DNA of 42,099 nucleotides from an uncultured Chitinophagales bacterium (GTDB lineage: Bacteria > Bacteroidota > Bacteroidia > Chitinophagales > JAHDHT01): NCBI GenBank assembly GCA_938023075.1, contig CALHDG010000197.1, forward strand, positions 1 to 42,099, read 5' to 3'. Made by a program: the position numbers and the translations under genes. This document shows, in pieces, positions 1 through 8,762 of the stretch (position 1 is the first letter of the stretch; each line of letters starts with the position of its first letter). A model generated the notes under the pieces. The model was not told where the DNA came from. It made no database searches and worked only from the letters and a program-made list of their open reading frames with translations.

Positions 1-838
1 ACCGTTTACAACCAAGGCAGCGAATCGGTTAGTAACGTTTCTGTAAATGATTACTTCCCAACAGGATTAACTTTACAAGATGGCAACTGGACATTAACTG
101 CAACGAACACCGCAACAACTTTTGTTGCTGGACCAATCGCCGCCGGAGGTTCAACATCAGTAAATATATCATTCATTATAACAGCAGGTGCCACAGGCAT
201 CTTAACCAACTTCGCAGAAATTGGTTCATTTACCGATATTTCGGGAGTACCACAAACAGATGTAGATTCAACACCGGACAATAATGCAGGCAACGATGGT
301 GCAGTAACAGACAATGAAATCAACAATGCTAATGGCGATGAAGATGACCACGATCCGGCAACGATTTTATTAGAAGATAAAGTGTATGATTTGGCTTTAA
401 TTAAATCACTCGCAGCAGGTCAACCTTCAACAGTTGGCGTAGGCGATGCAGTGAATTACACGATCACTGTTTACAACCAAGGCAGCGAAGCGGTTAGTAA
501 TGTTTCTATAAATGATTACTTCCCAACAGGCTTAACTTTACAAGATGGCAACTGGACATTAACTGCAACGAACACCGCAACAACTTTTGTTGCCGGACCA
601 ATCGCAGCAGGCAGTTCAACCTCAATAAATATATCTTTTATAATAACAGATGCAGCTACCGGCAGCTTAACAAACTTTGCAGAAATTGGTTCATTTACCG
701 ATATTTCGGGAATACCACAAAGCGATGTAGATTCAACACCGGATAGTAATGCAAATAATGATGGTTTGGTTTCAGATAATGAAATTAATAATAACAATGG
801 AGATGAAGATGATCATGATCCGGCGTTCATTAATATTG
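1..838 (+). repeat. Tandem 465-bp DUF11-encoding repeat, near-identical copies
   Basis: Base 1 aligns with base 466, so the period is 465 bp (155 codons) and reading frame is kept. Long runs are identical at nucleotide level, including silent positions, with divergence concentrated near the ends of each unit. The first unit is cut by the window edge, so further copies may lie upstream. The identity suggests recent duplication or gene conversion and a protein whose length can vary. Confidence 0.9.
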
Positions 839-3444
839 GTATTGAGCCGGTAAAAGATTGTGCTTATTATCAACAAAATGGGCTGAATATATGTATTGTT
901 ATTTCAGCAGATCCGACAGGCGTATTGGCTTTAGGCGATTGTGATAATGGTGGTGTTAATAACATTACGGAGTGTTTTGATGGAAGAGACCCATTTGATC
1001 CTTCTGATGACAATCCTGATCAGCCAACCATTGACTGTGCGTATCTGCTTTCAAACGGTTTAGATATTTGTGCTTATCTACCATCTTACCCACAACTAAA
1101 TAATTTAGATTGTGATGGTGGCGGTGTGAGCAATGCAGTTGAATGCGCGAACGGTACAGACCCATCTGACCCAATTGATGATGTGATTCAACCTGTTATT
1201 GATTGTGCATATCTGCTTTCAAACGGCTTAGATATTTGCGCTTATCTACCATCTTACCCACAATTAAATCATTTAGATTGTGATGGCGGTGGTGTGAGTA
1301 ATGCAGTTGAATGTGCCAATGGTACTGACCCATCTAACCCAAATGATGATAGTGTTGAACCGCAAGATTGTTTAACTACAGTTAGCTGTTCGCCAATAAA
1401 CGTTTGTACGCAGCCATTAACTACAATTGAGTTATGTCCAGTAAATTGTGTGGCAGGTAATTATATGATTCTTGAAGCGGTCAGCTTATTTGATTGCTCC
1501 ATTGAAATATTGCCTAATGGATGCGTGGCTTACACGCCGGTTCCAGGTATGGAAACGATTGGTTATGATGTGGTTGAAGTGATTGCTCAGGATACGAATG
1601 GCAACTGCACGAGCACCATATTCAATATTGTAATAGGGGAATGTTTGTCGATCAATAATCCGCCGGTAATTACTTCGCCAACTAACGGAACTGATTTATG
1701 TGCAGCACCTTATATTCCAATTACCATTTGCTTGGAAGCGAGTGATATTGATGGAGATAATGTTTCGATATGTAATGTAGAAACCTTGTCGAATTGCAAC
1801 ATTAATGAGGTAAGCGATTTGTGTTTTGTTTATGTAGCTTTACCCTTACAAGAAGGTTTAGATGTTGTGACGGTTACGGTATGTGATGACGGCAATCCTA
1901 TATTGACTGACCAAATTGATATTAATATTAATGTAGGTTGTGGAATGCCAATTGCTCAAAGTGATGCGATAACAGTGGATACTGAAGGTGCGACTTTTAA
2001 CGGAAGTGCAACTGCTTTCACCAATGGAACGGTAACGGTTAATCCGGTAACGAACGATTTGGCAAACGATGCTTGTCACGAAGGCTTAACCTTAACCAGT
2101 ATTAGCAGTCAGCCGAATAACGGCACGGCTATGATAGTTGGTGGACAAGTACAGTATCAACCCAATGCTGGTTATAATGGTAGCGATCAAATTCAATATG
2201 AAATTTGTAACGACTGTGGTAATTGCAGTATGGGAACGATAATCATTGAAGCCAATTTAGAACTATGTGAAAATGTGTATAATACTTGTACCAGTCCAAT
2301 TACACCAGTTGAGATTTGTGTGGATTTTTGCAATGCGGCTAATGCAGCTATTACCGAAATTGAAACAACATTTGACTGTAGTATAGAAATTACACCACCC
2401 AACTGTTTCACCTATATTCCGTTACCAGGCTTAACTGGTACTGATAACATAACTGTAACTGGTCAGAATAGTTCGGGTTCAACTGATGTAGCAACTGTTT
2501 ATGTAGATGTTGATGGTTGTGGTGGTGTTTTAATAACTCAAGATGAAGCCAGCACCATACAAGAACGCAGTGTAGCGATTCCTGTATTATCCAATGATGA
2601 AAGTGCTTACAGTTGGGAAACACCAGCCATTGAAGTAGCACCGCTTTATGGTTCAGTCAGCGTAAATTTAGATGGTACGATTACCTACTTCCCTAACCAA
2701 CATTATTATGGTTTAGATGAGTTTAGCTATAGCATTTGTGATGAAAAAGGACAGTGTGGTTCAGCCAAAGTTGAGGTTGTGGTGGAAGAGGTAGTACGAA
2801 CAATTCCGACCTTGTATAATGATATGGTATCTACATATTCAACGGTAGCTTTAAGCATTGATGTGTTGTTAAATGATGTTACACCAAACGGAGAAATCTT
2901 AAATATTGTAGCGGTAACTCCAGCACTAAACGGTGTTGTTGAGATTGTTGATAATAGATTGGTATATACTTCAGAAGAAGGTTTTGTTGGGAATGATCGT
3001 ATAGATTATATTGCTTGTGATGATGCCGGTAATTGTGAAACTGCAAGGGTGCATATTAGTGTGTTACCGCAAATAGTTGAAGTTGCGTCAGCCACAACTG
3101 AGGAAACTTTTGGGGAAAGTGTTGAAGAATTTCCGGTAGAGGTGATGGAAGAAGTTGAAGAAGTTATGGAAGATGAACTGCTTGAATACATGGATAGTTT
3201 TGCGATCAAAAATGCGTACCAAAATGGCGATATGATACAAGTGGAATTTGGCAATAGTATTGAAGAAATGATGGATTATCGTTTAATTGATATGGCTGGT
3301 AAACTTAGAGCAGCGGGTAAAATCGAAACGATTAAGGGAACAAATTATTTGGAAATCCGTAGAAGTAACATAGAGGCAGGAGTATTTGTGATATTTATTC
3401 ACAATAGTCATCAGTCTGATTACCGAAAAATACTAATCCAATGA
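1..3444 (+). CDS. Large secreted repeat protein with T9SS-type C-terminal domain (5' end outside window)
   Basis: The frame is open from base 1, so the start lies upstream; the GTG at 382 is an internal valine within a repeat. Order of parts: two DUF11-like beta-sandwich repeats, each ending in an Asp/Asn-rich acidic linker; three Cys-rich repeats with LDCDGGGVSNAVEC-type cores resembling calcium-binding thrombospondin-3 stretches; Cys-containing Ig/HYR-like domains; then two tandem cadherin/Big_9-like domains (LSNDES, LLNDVT motifs). An acidic Glu-rich linker near base 3100-3180 leads to a final ~80-residue beta domain ending in DYRKILIQ, typical of T9SS type A sorting tails, although the usual YPNP motif is missing. 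Likely a cell-surface adhesin or matrix protein exported by the PorU/PorV system; the ligand is unknown. A rho-independent terminator follows. Confidence 0.85.
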   Translation, partial: TVYNQGSESVSNVSVNDYFPTGLTLQDGNWTLTATNTATTFVAGPIAAGGSTSVNISFIITAGATGILTNFAEIGSFTDISGVPQTDVDSTPDNNAGNDGAVTDNEINNANGDEDDHDPATILLEDKVYDLALIKSLAAGQPSTVGVGDAVNYTITVYNQGSEAVSNVSINDYFPTGLTLQDGNWTLTATNTATTFVAGPIAAGSSTSINISFIITDAATGSLTNFAEIGSFTDISGIPQSDVDSTPDSNANNDGLVSDNEINNNNGDEDDHDPAFINIGIEPVKDCAYYQQNGLNICIVISADPTGVLALGDCDNGGVNNITECFDGRDPFDPSDDNPDQPTIDCAYLLSNGLDICAYLPSYPQLNNLDCDGGGVSNAVECANGTDPSDPIDDVIQPVIDCAYLLSNGLDICAYLPSYPQLNHLDCDGGGVSNAVECANGTDPSNPNDDSVEPQDCLTTVSCSPINVCTQPLTTIELCPVNCVAGNYMILEAVSLFDCSIEILPNGCVAYTPVPGMETIGYDVVEVIAQDTNGNCTSTIFNIVIGECLSINNPPVITSPTNGTDLCAAPYIPITICLEASDIDGDNVSICNVETLSNCNINEVSDLCFVYVALPLQEGLDVVTVTVCDDGNPILTDQIDININVGCGMPIAQSDAITVDTEGATFNGSATAFTNGTVTVNPVTNDLANDACHEGLTLTSISSQPNNGTAMIVGGQVQYQPNAGYNGSDQIQYEICNDCGNCSMGTIIIEANLELCENVYNTCTSPITPVEICVDFCNAANAAITEIETTFDCSIEITPPNCFTYIPLPGLTGTDNITVTGQNSSGSTDVATVYVDVDGCGGVLITQDEASTIQERSVAIPVLSNDESAYSWETPAIEVAPLYGSVSVNLDGTITYFPNQHYYGLDEFSYSICDEKGQCGSAKVEVVVEEVVRTIPTLYNDMVSTYSTVALSIDVLLNDVTPNGEILNIVAVTPALNGVVEIVDNRLVYTSEEGFVGNDRIDYIACDDAGNCETARVHISVLPQIVEVASATTEETFGESVEEFPVEVMEEVEEVMEDELLEYMDSFAIKNAYQNGDMIQVEFGNSIEEMMDYRLIDMAGKLRAAGKIETIKGTNYLEIRRSNIEAGVFVIFIHNSHQSDYRKILIQ
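856..1356 (+). repeat. Three Cys-rich in-frame repeats
   Basis: Units begin near 856, 1033 and 1201 (spacing 177 then 168 bp). The last two encode almost the same protein (DCAYLLSNGLDICAYLPSYP, then LDCDGGGVSNAVEC and NGTDPS); the first is diverged. Each has four cysteines and an Asp/Asn/Gly-rich loop of the kind that binds calcium in related extracellular repeats. Confidence 0.8.
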
Positions 3445-3472
3445 TATTAGTTTCATATTAGGAAAATTTCAA

Positions 3473-3508
3473 AACCCGGATTGTTTTATAAATGATCTGG
3501 GTTTTTTT
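3473..3508 (+). terminator. Rho-independent terminator of the large repeat protein
   Basis: A 9-bp stem (AACCCGGAT at 3473-3481 with ATCTGGGTT at 3495-3503, one G-T pair), a 13-nt loop, and a T run to 3508, 29 bp after the stop codon. Confidence 0.8.
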
Positions 3509-3632
3509 AGTTAAGCAACACTTATGCTTCCATTTAAATATTAGAAACCAAAGTGATTAACTACAGATTTAGTATCTTTAGTATAAAAACGGGGCAATTA
3601 GCTACCATTAAAAAGATTGTAGAAAGCTTGCT

Positions 3633-3991
3633 GATGCACAAATAGATATAGCGCGTTTATGCTTAGATGCGGGTTCTTATTTAACCAATTATTTTGAAGA
3701 TGACATGAACTAAAAAACGATTTCAATTCTAAACACCTTCCAATTAGTGAGTTGAATTACAACACCGTTCATTTAATCTTAAGCTGTTTAACAATGCTGG
3801 TTTACAAATGGCTGATTGCAAAATACAGTAAATTAGTTGGCTGCGCATTAAAGGCTACTGACCGTATCAAAAAATTTAAATTCTTATTCATCAACAGGCT
3901 TTGCTTTAAAGTTATTGAAACGGGTAGATACATAATCACCAAAATATTTAAACTCAAGTTGATGAGTATGGACTTATCGGGTTTTACATAA
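3633..3991 (+). pseudogene. Decayed IS1380-type transposase fragment
   Basis: Two broken reading-frame pieces resemble IS1380-family transposases. The first (3633-3713) reads LCLDAGSYLTNYFED, like the D-(A/S)-x-S-Y region of the family, then stops. The second, in another frame from 3716, reads NYNTVHLILSCLTMLVYKWL, then ATDRIKKFKFLFI and ETGRYIITKIF, like the conserved C-terminal region (NTV...TxRLKRFxFxFI...GRxxxxxxY). Most of the core between these parts is missing and no inverted ends were recognised, so this is a dead remnant. Family assignment is from memory of family sequences. Confidence 0.55.
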
Positions 3992-4290
3992 CAATCAGAT
4001 TTATGGATGAAGGAGGCATTCGGCAAGTAGCCAATCAAAAAGTGGGTAAGGGAAGGTACATATATAGTGATCAAAAAAAGGATTGACAATTAAACGAAAT
4101 TTAAAGACATTAGTACTATTTAAATTTAAAATGATCGCCCCAGCTAAATGTTGCTGCTTTGCGCTTGGTCGACGACACAGCTAAAAATTTTACATTTCCT
4201 AATTTTTTCTATGCGGATTTAAGGATAAGTACTTGATTAAAGCAAACGAAATATCATTATATTTGCTAGCTAAAATTAGATTAAAAAAAT
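3992..4290. other. Non-coding stretch before fumarylacetoacetase
   Basis: AT-rich, with stops in all frames at short intervals. It presumably carries the promoter of the following gene, but no convincing TAnnTTTG box with a well-spaced -33 element was found. Confidence 0.4.
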
Positions 4291-5541
4291 ATGTCAAGTA
4301 TACAAAGTTGGGTAAACATTCCTGCGGATAATGGTTTTACAGTAGAGAATTTACCTTTCGGAATATTTTCAACTACAGATAAATGCAAAAGGGTGGGGGT
4401 TGCCATTGGTGAATACATTATCGATCTATCAGCTTTGCACGAACTAAGTTTTTTGCAAGATGTCGAAATAGATCAAAGTGTTTTAATGGCAGAAAACTTA
4501 AATCCTTTAATGGCTTTGGGAAGAGCCACCAGCACGGCAATACGAAATAAATTGCAAACGCTTTTACAAGCAGATAATGAAAGTTTAAAAGCAGCAGGAG
4601 AAAAAATTTTAGTCAAACAATCCGAATCAACTATGCATATGCCGGTAAAAGTAGGTGACTATACCGATTTTTATTCCAGCATAGAGCATGCCACTAATAT
4701 TGGCAAAATGTTCCGTGACCCTGAAAACGCATTGTTGCCCAATTGGAAACATTTGCCGGTCGGTTATCACGGCAGGGCTTCTTCTATTTATGTTTCGGGC
4801 ACACCTGTTTATCGCCCCAATGGACAGAAGATGCCACCCAATGCTACACAACCTGTTTTTGGTGCATCTGCTCGTTTAGATTTTGAGTTGGAAATGGCGT
4901 TTATCGTTTGTAAAGAAAACGAACCGGGCAAAGGCGTGTCAACTACAGATGCTGCTGACTATATTTTTGGAATGGTGCTGTTTAATGATTGGTCAGCACG
5001 CGATATTCAAAAATGGGAATATGTGCCTTTAGGTCCATTTTTAGGGAAAAGTTTCGCTTCGTCAATTTCGCCATGGGTGGTTACCATGGATGCCTTGGCA
5101 CCTTTTAAAGTTGCCGGACCTAATCAAGAACCAGTAGTATTGCCTTACTTAAAATATGTAGGTAAACATAATTACGATATTGATTTACAAGTATTTATAC
5201 AGCCAGAAGATAAAGAAGCAACTTGTGTTTCTAAATCGAATTACCGGTATATGTATTGGAACATGGCGCAACAATTAGCGCATCATTCTGTTAACGGTTG
5301 TAACTTAAAAGTGGGTGATATGATGGCTTCAGGTACTATTAGTGGTAAAGACCCCGATTCTTATGGGTCGATGTTAGAGTTGTCTTGGGCGGGTAAAAAC
5401 CCGGTCAGCTTGCACGATGGTAGTACGCGTTCATTTATTGAAGATGGTGATACCGTAATTATGAAAGGAATGGCACAAAAGGACGATATACGTGTAGGTT
5501 TTGGAGAAGTTAGTGGAAAAGTGTTGGCAAATACAGTGTAG
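4291..5541 (+). CDS. fahA: Fumarylacetoacetase
   Basis: Cytosolic hydrolase (EC 3.7.1.2) that splits fumarylacetoacetate into fumarate and acetoacetate, the last step of tyrosine/phenylalanine breakdown by the homogentisate route. The 416 residues match the family's length. Residues that bind metal or act in catalysis in mammalian FAH fall at the same numbers: Asp126 and His133 (DFYSS...EHATN), Glu199 and Glu201 (LDFELEMAF), Asp233 (NDWSARD), Lys253 (FLGKSF); Thr349 (SGTISG) is one position off. The ATG at 4291 gives the standard N-terminal SH3-like domain. Other homogentisate-pathway genes are not adjacent. Its stop codon directly abuts that of the convergent kdsB. Confidence 0.96.
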   Translation: MSSIQSWVNIPADNGFTVENLPFGIFSTTDKCKRVGVAIGEYIIDLSALHELSFLQDVEIDQSVLMAENLNPLMALGRATSTAIRNKLQTLLQADNESLKAAGEKILVKQSESTMHMPVKVGDYTDFYSSIEHATNIGKMFRDPENALLPNWKHLPVGYHGRASSIYVSGTPVYRPNGQKMPPNATQPVFGASARLDFELEMAFIVCKENEPGKGVSTTDAADYIFGMVLFNDWSARDIQKWEYVPLGPFLGKSFASSISPWVVTMDALAPFKVAGPNQEPVVLPYLKYVGKHNYDIDLQVFIQPEDKEATCVSKSNYRYMYWNMAQQLAHHSVNGCNLKVGDMMASGTISGKDPDSYGSMLELSWAGKNPVSLHDGSTRSFIEDGDTVIMKGMAQKDDIRVGFGEVSGKVLANTV

Positions 5542-6258
5542 CTAACAACCAATCAATTGCTCAACTTTTGCAATATCTTCTGGAACATCAACTCCAATAC
5601 CAGCTTCTTTTACTTTGGTTAAATGAATAGTATATTGATGCTTCAACCATCGTAGTTGCTCTAAATTTTCTGATAGTTCATTTTCGGTAGGAGCAAGTTG
5701 TACTAACTTTAAAAGCGTAGCAGTTTTAAAACCATACATTCCTTTATGCAGATAAAAGGGTATGGGTAACCGTACATTTGGTAATTGACGACCAAACCGA
5801 AAAGCTGTTCCATCGTTTTTAAATAAAACTTTTACTCTGTTAGGATTGATAATATCGCTACGGTTTGTGGAAGGATAAATTAATGTGCCTATTTCTACTT
5901 TTTCTCTTTTTACTAAATGAATCAACCTATCAATTTCCGTTGCTTTTACTAATGGTTCATCTCCTTGTATATTTAATACAATATCAAAAGACTCGTCAAG
6001 TTGCTTTACTACCTCAGCACAGCGGTCGGTACCCGAAGGGTGTTCTGGCTTTGTCATGGTTACCCGGGCTCCAATTTTTTTAGCTACTGTTTCAATTCGG
6101 TCATCATCCGTTGCTACCATCACTTCATTAATCAGGTTTGATTGAATGGTATTTTGATAGACCCATTCAATCATCGGTTTGCCACAAATTAGTGCCAAGG
6201 GTTTGCCAGGGAAACGTGTAGAAGCATATCGAGCGGGAATAATACCAAGTACTTTCAT
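5542..6258 (-). CDS. kdsB: 3-deoxy-manno-octulosonate cytidylyltransferase (CMP-KDO synthetase)
   Basis: Activates KDO with CTP (EC 2.7.7.38) for the inner core of LPS, in the cytoplasm. The N-terminus IIPARYASTRFPGKPL is the nucleotide-binding signature of the family; IQGDEPLV (about residues 97-104) is the metal-binding motif, and MVATDDDRI and HPSGTDRCAEV are also typical. Length 238 is close to the usual ~245. The stop codon touches the stop of fahA on the other strand with no base between, so the two transcripts must overlap at their 3' ends. Confidence 0.96.
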   Translation of the reverse strand: MKVLGIIPARYASTRFPGKPLALICGKPMIEWVYQNTIQSNLINEVMVATDDDRIETVAKKIGARVTMTKPEHPSGTDRCAEVVKQLDESFDIVLNIQGDEPLVKATEIDRLIHLVKREKVEIGTLIYPSTNRSDIINPNRVKVLFKNDGTAFRFGRQLPNVRLPIPFYLHKGMYGFKTATLLKLVQLAPTENELSENLEQLRWLKHQYTIHLTKVKEAGIGVDVPEDIAKVEQLIGC

Positions 6259-6401
6259 TGAATTTGTTTGGATGTAAATGTATTAAAATGTGGGTAGAAT
6301 TGATGTTTATCTTTTGATGTTATTCAACTAATTTGTTTAACTTAAATACATGCTTATACTTGGTTGATAAGAATATGTTAGAACAAGTGATTGACATTAT
6401 G

Positions 6402-6571
6402 CTCTTTAATCATTTATAAATTGCTAAATTACTACTTGATTATTGAACAAATCCTATTACAAAGAGGCTTGAACAGATGAAACGCCGCTTTCGGTAGCAG
6501 AAGTTAAGAAGAATAAAAAAGCTATTGAATTAATCAATTTATATATTAAACGACATTTCATTGTCCATTAA
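6402..6571 (+). pseudogene. Decayed ankyrin-repeat gene, C-terminal part
   Basis: Reading LFNHL-stop-IAKLLLDY-stop-TNP, then after a 1-base deletion TDETPLSVAEVKKNKKAIEL and INLYIKRH, this matches the second half of the intact ankyrin gene at 8219-8527 (FNHLDIAKLLLDYGANP ... ETPLSVAQVKKNQKAVEL). There are stops in place of Asp, Gly and Trp codons, plus the frameshift, so it is dead. It ends exactly where the inverted-repeat array begins. The ATPase gene thus sits between a dead and a live copy of the same small gene. Confidence 0.8.
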
Positions 6572-6722
6572 TTCTGCTCAATCTTACATTTTTTAACAGA
6601 TTGAGCAAGTTTAATTCTTTGTTAATTCTGCTCAATCTTAAAATAAATTTAACATTGAGCGAGATTAAATATTTGTTAATCTCGCTCAATCTTTATATAT
6701 TGGGCAGATTAAGCGAGATTAA
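6568..6722. repeat. Six-copy alternating 18-bp word array (54-bp period) abutting the ATPase start
   Basis: The word TTAATcTcGCTCAATCTt occurs at 6568, 6622 and 6676 on the plus strand and inverted at 6597, 6651 and 6705. Starts are spaced 29, 25, 29, 25, 29 bp. Each plus/minus pair makes an imperfect 18-bp palindrome with an 11-bp centre, so the array is a 54-bp tandem repeat of about 2.9 units. The last word ends 2 bp before the ATG at 6725. It could be an operator array or a set of transcribed hairpins. Confidence 0.93.
6672..6703 (+). promoter_or_regulatory. Candidate promoter inside the repeat array
   Basis: TTTG at 6672-6675 and TATATTGG at 6696-6703 resemble the Bacteroidota -33 (TTTG) and -7 (TAnnTTTG) boxes, one mismatch in the latter, with a 20-bp spacer. 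The fifth 18-bp word fills the spacer and the sixth covers the expected transcription start, so a protein bound there would block RNA polymerase. Position and role are inferred. Confidence 0.35.
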
Positions 6723-6724
6723 TA

Positions 6725-8164
6725 ATGATAGGAAGGCAATCAGAACGTGCATTATTGAACAAAAAATTACGGAATAAAAAGGCAGAAATGGTGGCTGTAG
6801 TCGGTCGTAGACGTGTTGGTAAAACCTTCTTAATCCGGGAGCATTACAAAGAGTATATTGTATTTGAGTTTACAGGCACTCAATATGCAGACAAAGAAAA
6901 TCAATTGTTAAAATTTGCGGATAAACTCAATCAATATAATAAAGATCAAATTTCTATAGCCATACCTGAGGATTGGGCAGCGGCATTCAAGCAATTAAAA
7001 GCATACTTACAAAGTCTGCGAAAGTCAAAGCGCAAACCAACAATTTTTTTTGATGAGCTCCCATGGATAGATAGCCCACGATCCGGTTTTTTAAACGAAT
7101 TTGCCTATTGGTGGAACGATTGGGCATGCCGTCAAAATATAATAGTAGTTATTTGTGGTTCAGCCGCATCGTGGATGATTGACCGTGTTGTAAACAATAA
7201 GGGTGGATTACATAATAGAATTACCGAGTATATTCATTTAAAACCTTTTACATTGGCAGAAGTAAAACAATATGTACACACCGTTAATCCGGCTTTAGAT
7301 AATTATCAACTTTTGCAACTCTATATGTCTATTGGAGGCATACCCCATTATTTACAACACCTTCAAAAAGGAGAATCGGCAACACAAACAATTAACCGTT
7401 TATGTTTTCAAAAAGATGGAATTTTACGCAATGAATTCAATAATTTATACGCCGCATTGTATGAAGGACACGATAGGCATATTGCAGTTGTAAAAGCACT
7501 ATCTACCAAATGGAAAGGCTTAACCCGGATGGAAATTAGTGCTTTAACCGGCTTGTCGAATGGCGGTGGCTTAACCCAAATTTTAACCGAGTTAACAACA
7601 GCTTCTTTTATTATGCCTATTCTGCCTTTTGGCAAAAAGAAAAAAGATACTTTATTCCGTTTAGTAGATGAATATTCGCTGTTGTACATGACTTTTATTG
7701 AAGGAAAACGTGCCGGTAAAAAAGAGATTTGGTTACAAACTTCAAGAGAACAATTTTACAAGATATGGCGTGGTTATGCTTTTGAAAATATTTGCATAAA
7801 ACACGCCGAAGCCATCAAAAAAGCATTGGGTATTTCGGGTATGCTTACGGAAGTTTCCGGCTATAGAAATCATGGTAAAAAGGAAGGTAGTGGCATACAA
7901 GTTGATATGCTAATTGATCGTGCTGACCGGTGTATTAATCTCTGTGAAATTAAATTTTATAACGATGAAATAAGCCTGACTAAAGAAGATGCAGAAAAGT
8001 TAAGAAGGCGACGAACCCGTTTTATACAATTCTCCAAAACCCGTAAAACAGTTTTTAACACCTTGGTTACTAATTATGGCATAAATCAAAATCAATACAG
8101 TTTAGGGCAAGTAGACTATGAAGTTACTATGGACGCTTTGTTTAAGTTGAGAAGTTTTGCTTGA
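6725..8164 (+). CDS. AAA+ ATPase (ATPase_2/DUF234 type) with PD-(D/E)XK-like C-terminal domain
   Basis: A 479-residue protein of the archaeal-type ATPase families. Walker A is GRRRVGKT (27-34), Walker B IFFDE (107-111), and the sensor region ICGSAASWM (143-151). A winged-helix-like segment follows (about 250-300). The C-terminal part has the order expected of a restriction-endonuclease fold: Glu354 (YAFENI), Asp394 (IQVDMLID), Glu408-x-Lys410 (LCEIKF), so the nuclease-like site looks intact. The biological role of this family is not established; links to mobile or defensive elements have been proposed. The gene has its own inverted-repeat array up to its start codon and is followed by an ankyrin-repeat gene 54 bp downstream on the same strand, possibly co-transcribed. 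Confidence 0.85.
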   Translation: MIGRQSERALLNKKLRNKKAEMVAVVGRRRVGKTFLIREHYKEYIVFEFTGTQYADKENQLLKFADKLNQYNKDQISIAIPEDWAAAFKQLKAYLQSLRKSKRKPTIFFDELPWIDSPRSGFLNEFAYWWNDWACRQNIIVVICGSAASWMIDRVVNNKGGLHNRITEYIHLKPFTLAEVKQYVHTVNPALDNYQLLQLYMSIGGIPHYLQHLQKGESATQTINRLCFQKDGILRNEFNNLYAALYEGHDRHIAVVKALSTKWKGLTRMEISALTGLSNGGGLTQILTELTTASFIMPILPFGKKKKDTLFRLVDEYSLLYMTFIEGKRAGKKEIWLQTSREQFYKIWRGYAFENICIKHAEAIKKALGISGMLTEVSGYRNHGKKEGSGIQVDMLIDRADRCINLCEIKFYNDEISLTKEDAEKLRRRRTRFIQFSKTRKTVFNTLVTNYGINQNQYSLGQVDYEVTMDALFKLRSFA

Positions 8165-8218
8165 TAGTTTTATATTTGTACAAATAGACCAGTAAATTCA
8201 TCATAAATATAATTCAAT

Positions 8219-8527
8219 ATGTCAGGAGGAAATTGGAAAGATATGTTTAAAGGCGTTCAAGATGGAGATGCTGGTTTGGTAGAATATCATCTTAAAATGG
8301 GTATTGACCCAAATTATCAACATCCGGAGTTTTTGGCAGCTCCATTGGTTGAAAGCATCCGGTTTAATCATTTAGATATTGCCAAATTGCTGCTTGATTA
8401 TGGAGCAAATCCAACCATAAAAGAAGCTTGGGCAGGAGAGACTCCGCTTTCTGTGGCACAAGTTAAAAAAAATCAAAAAGCTGTTGAGTTGATTAATGGA
8501 TATATTAAAAAGCAGAACAGCAGTTAG
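8219..8527 (+). CDS. Small ankyrin-repeat protein
   Basis: A 102-residue protein with about two ankyrin repeats: residues ~15-35 (GDAGLVEYHLKMGIDPN) and ~40-70 (APLVESIRFNHLDIAKLLL, DYGANP), then ETPLSVAQVKKNQKAVELI starting a third. No signal peptide, so probably cytoplasmic and protein-binding; the partner is unknown. A dead copy of the same gene lies on the other side of the ATPase (6402-6571), which suggests a duplicated pair with the ATPase region between them. The ATG at 8219 follows an AT-rich 54-bp gap. Confidence 0.85.
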   Translation: MSGGNWKDMFKGVQDGDAGLVEYHLKMGIDPNYQHPEFLAAPLVESIRFNHLDIAKLLLDYGANPTIKEAWAGETPLSVAQVKKNQKAVELINGYIKKQNSS

Positions 8528-8762
8528 TTAAAACTAGGTTTATAAGTTCGCACTTCAGTGCGATTAATTCATCTTCAATTTTAGGTAGCTTTTTACTTTT
8601 TATCAGATATGTTTAAAGCGTCATGCTGCGATTTATTGCGCAGTTTTGAATGCGCAGTATCTTCCTATTTTAAGCAAGAAAATTCTGCGCAATCCGCTCC
8701 GTTTCACTACACGGATTCGCAGCAAGACGGTATAGCCTAAAGTTTTCAGTTAGAATTTTTGA
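8528..8762. other. Non-coding stretch with a short perfect hairpin
   Basis: TCGCAC (8548-8553) and GTGCGA (8558-8563) form a perfect 6-bp hairpin with a 4-nt loop, without a T run, so it is a weak terminator candidate. GCGCAG/CTGCGC words recur between 8635 and 8695. No gene is supported. Confidence 0.4.

Noticed and set aside
2408-2641. His/Leu/Gln-rich minus-strand frame within the surface protein gene
   Set aside because: Composition is that of an antisense shadow of a Thr/Asn/Val-rich coding strand.
6568-6722. Array as a transposon end or attachment site
   Set aside because: No second copy of the 18-bp words after the ATPase or ankyrin gene and no integrase nearby, so an operator or hairpin role is favoured.
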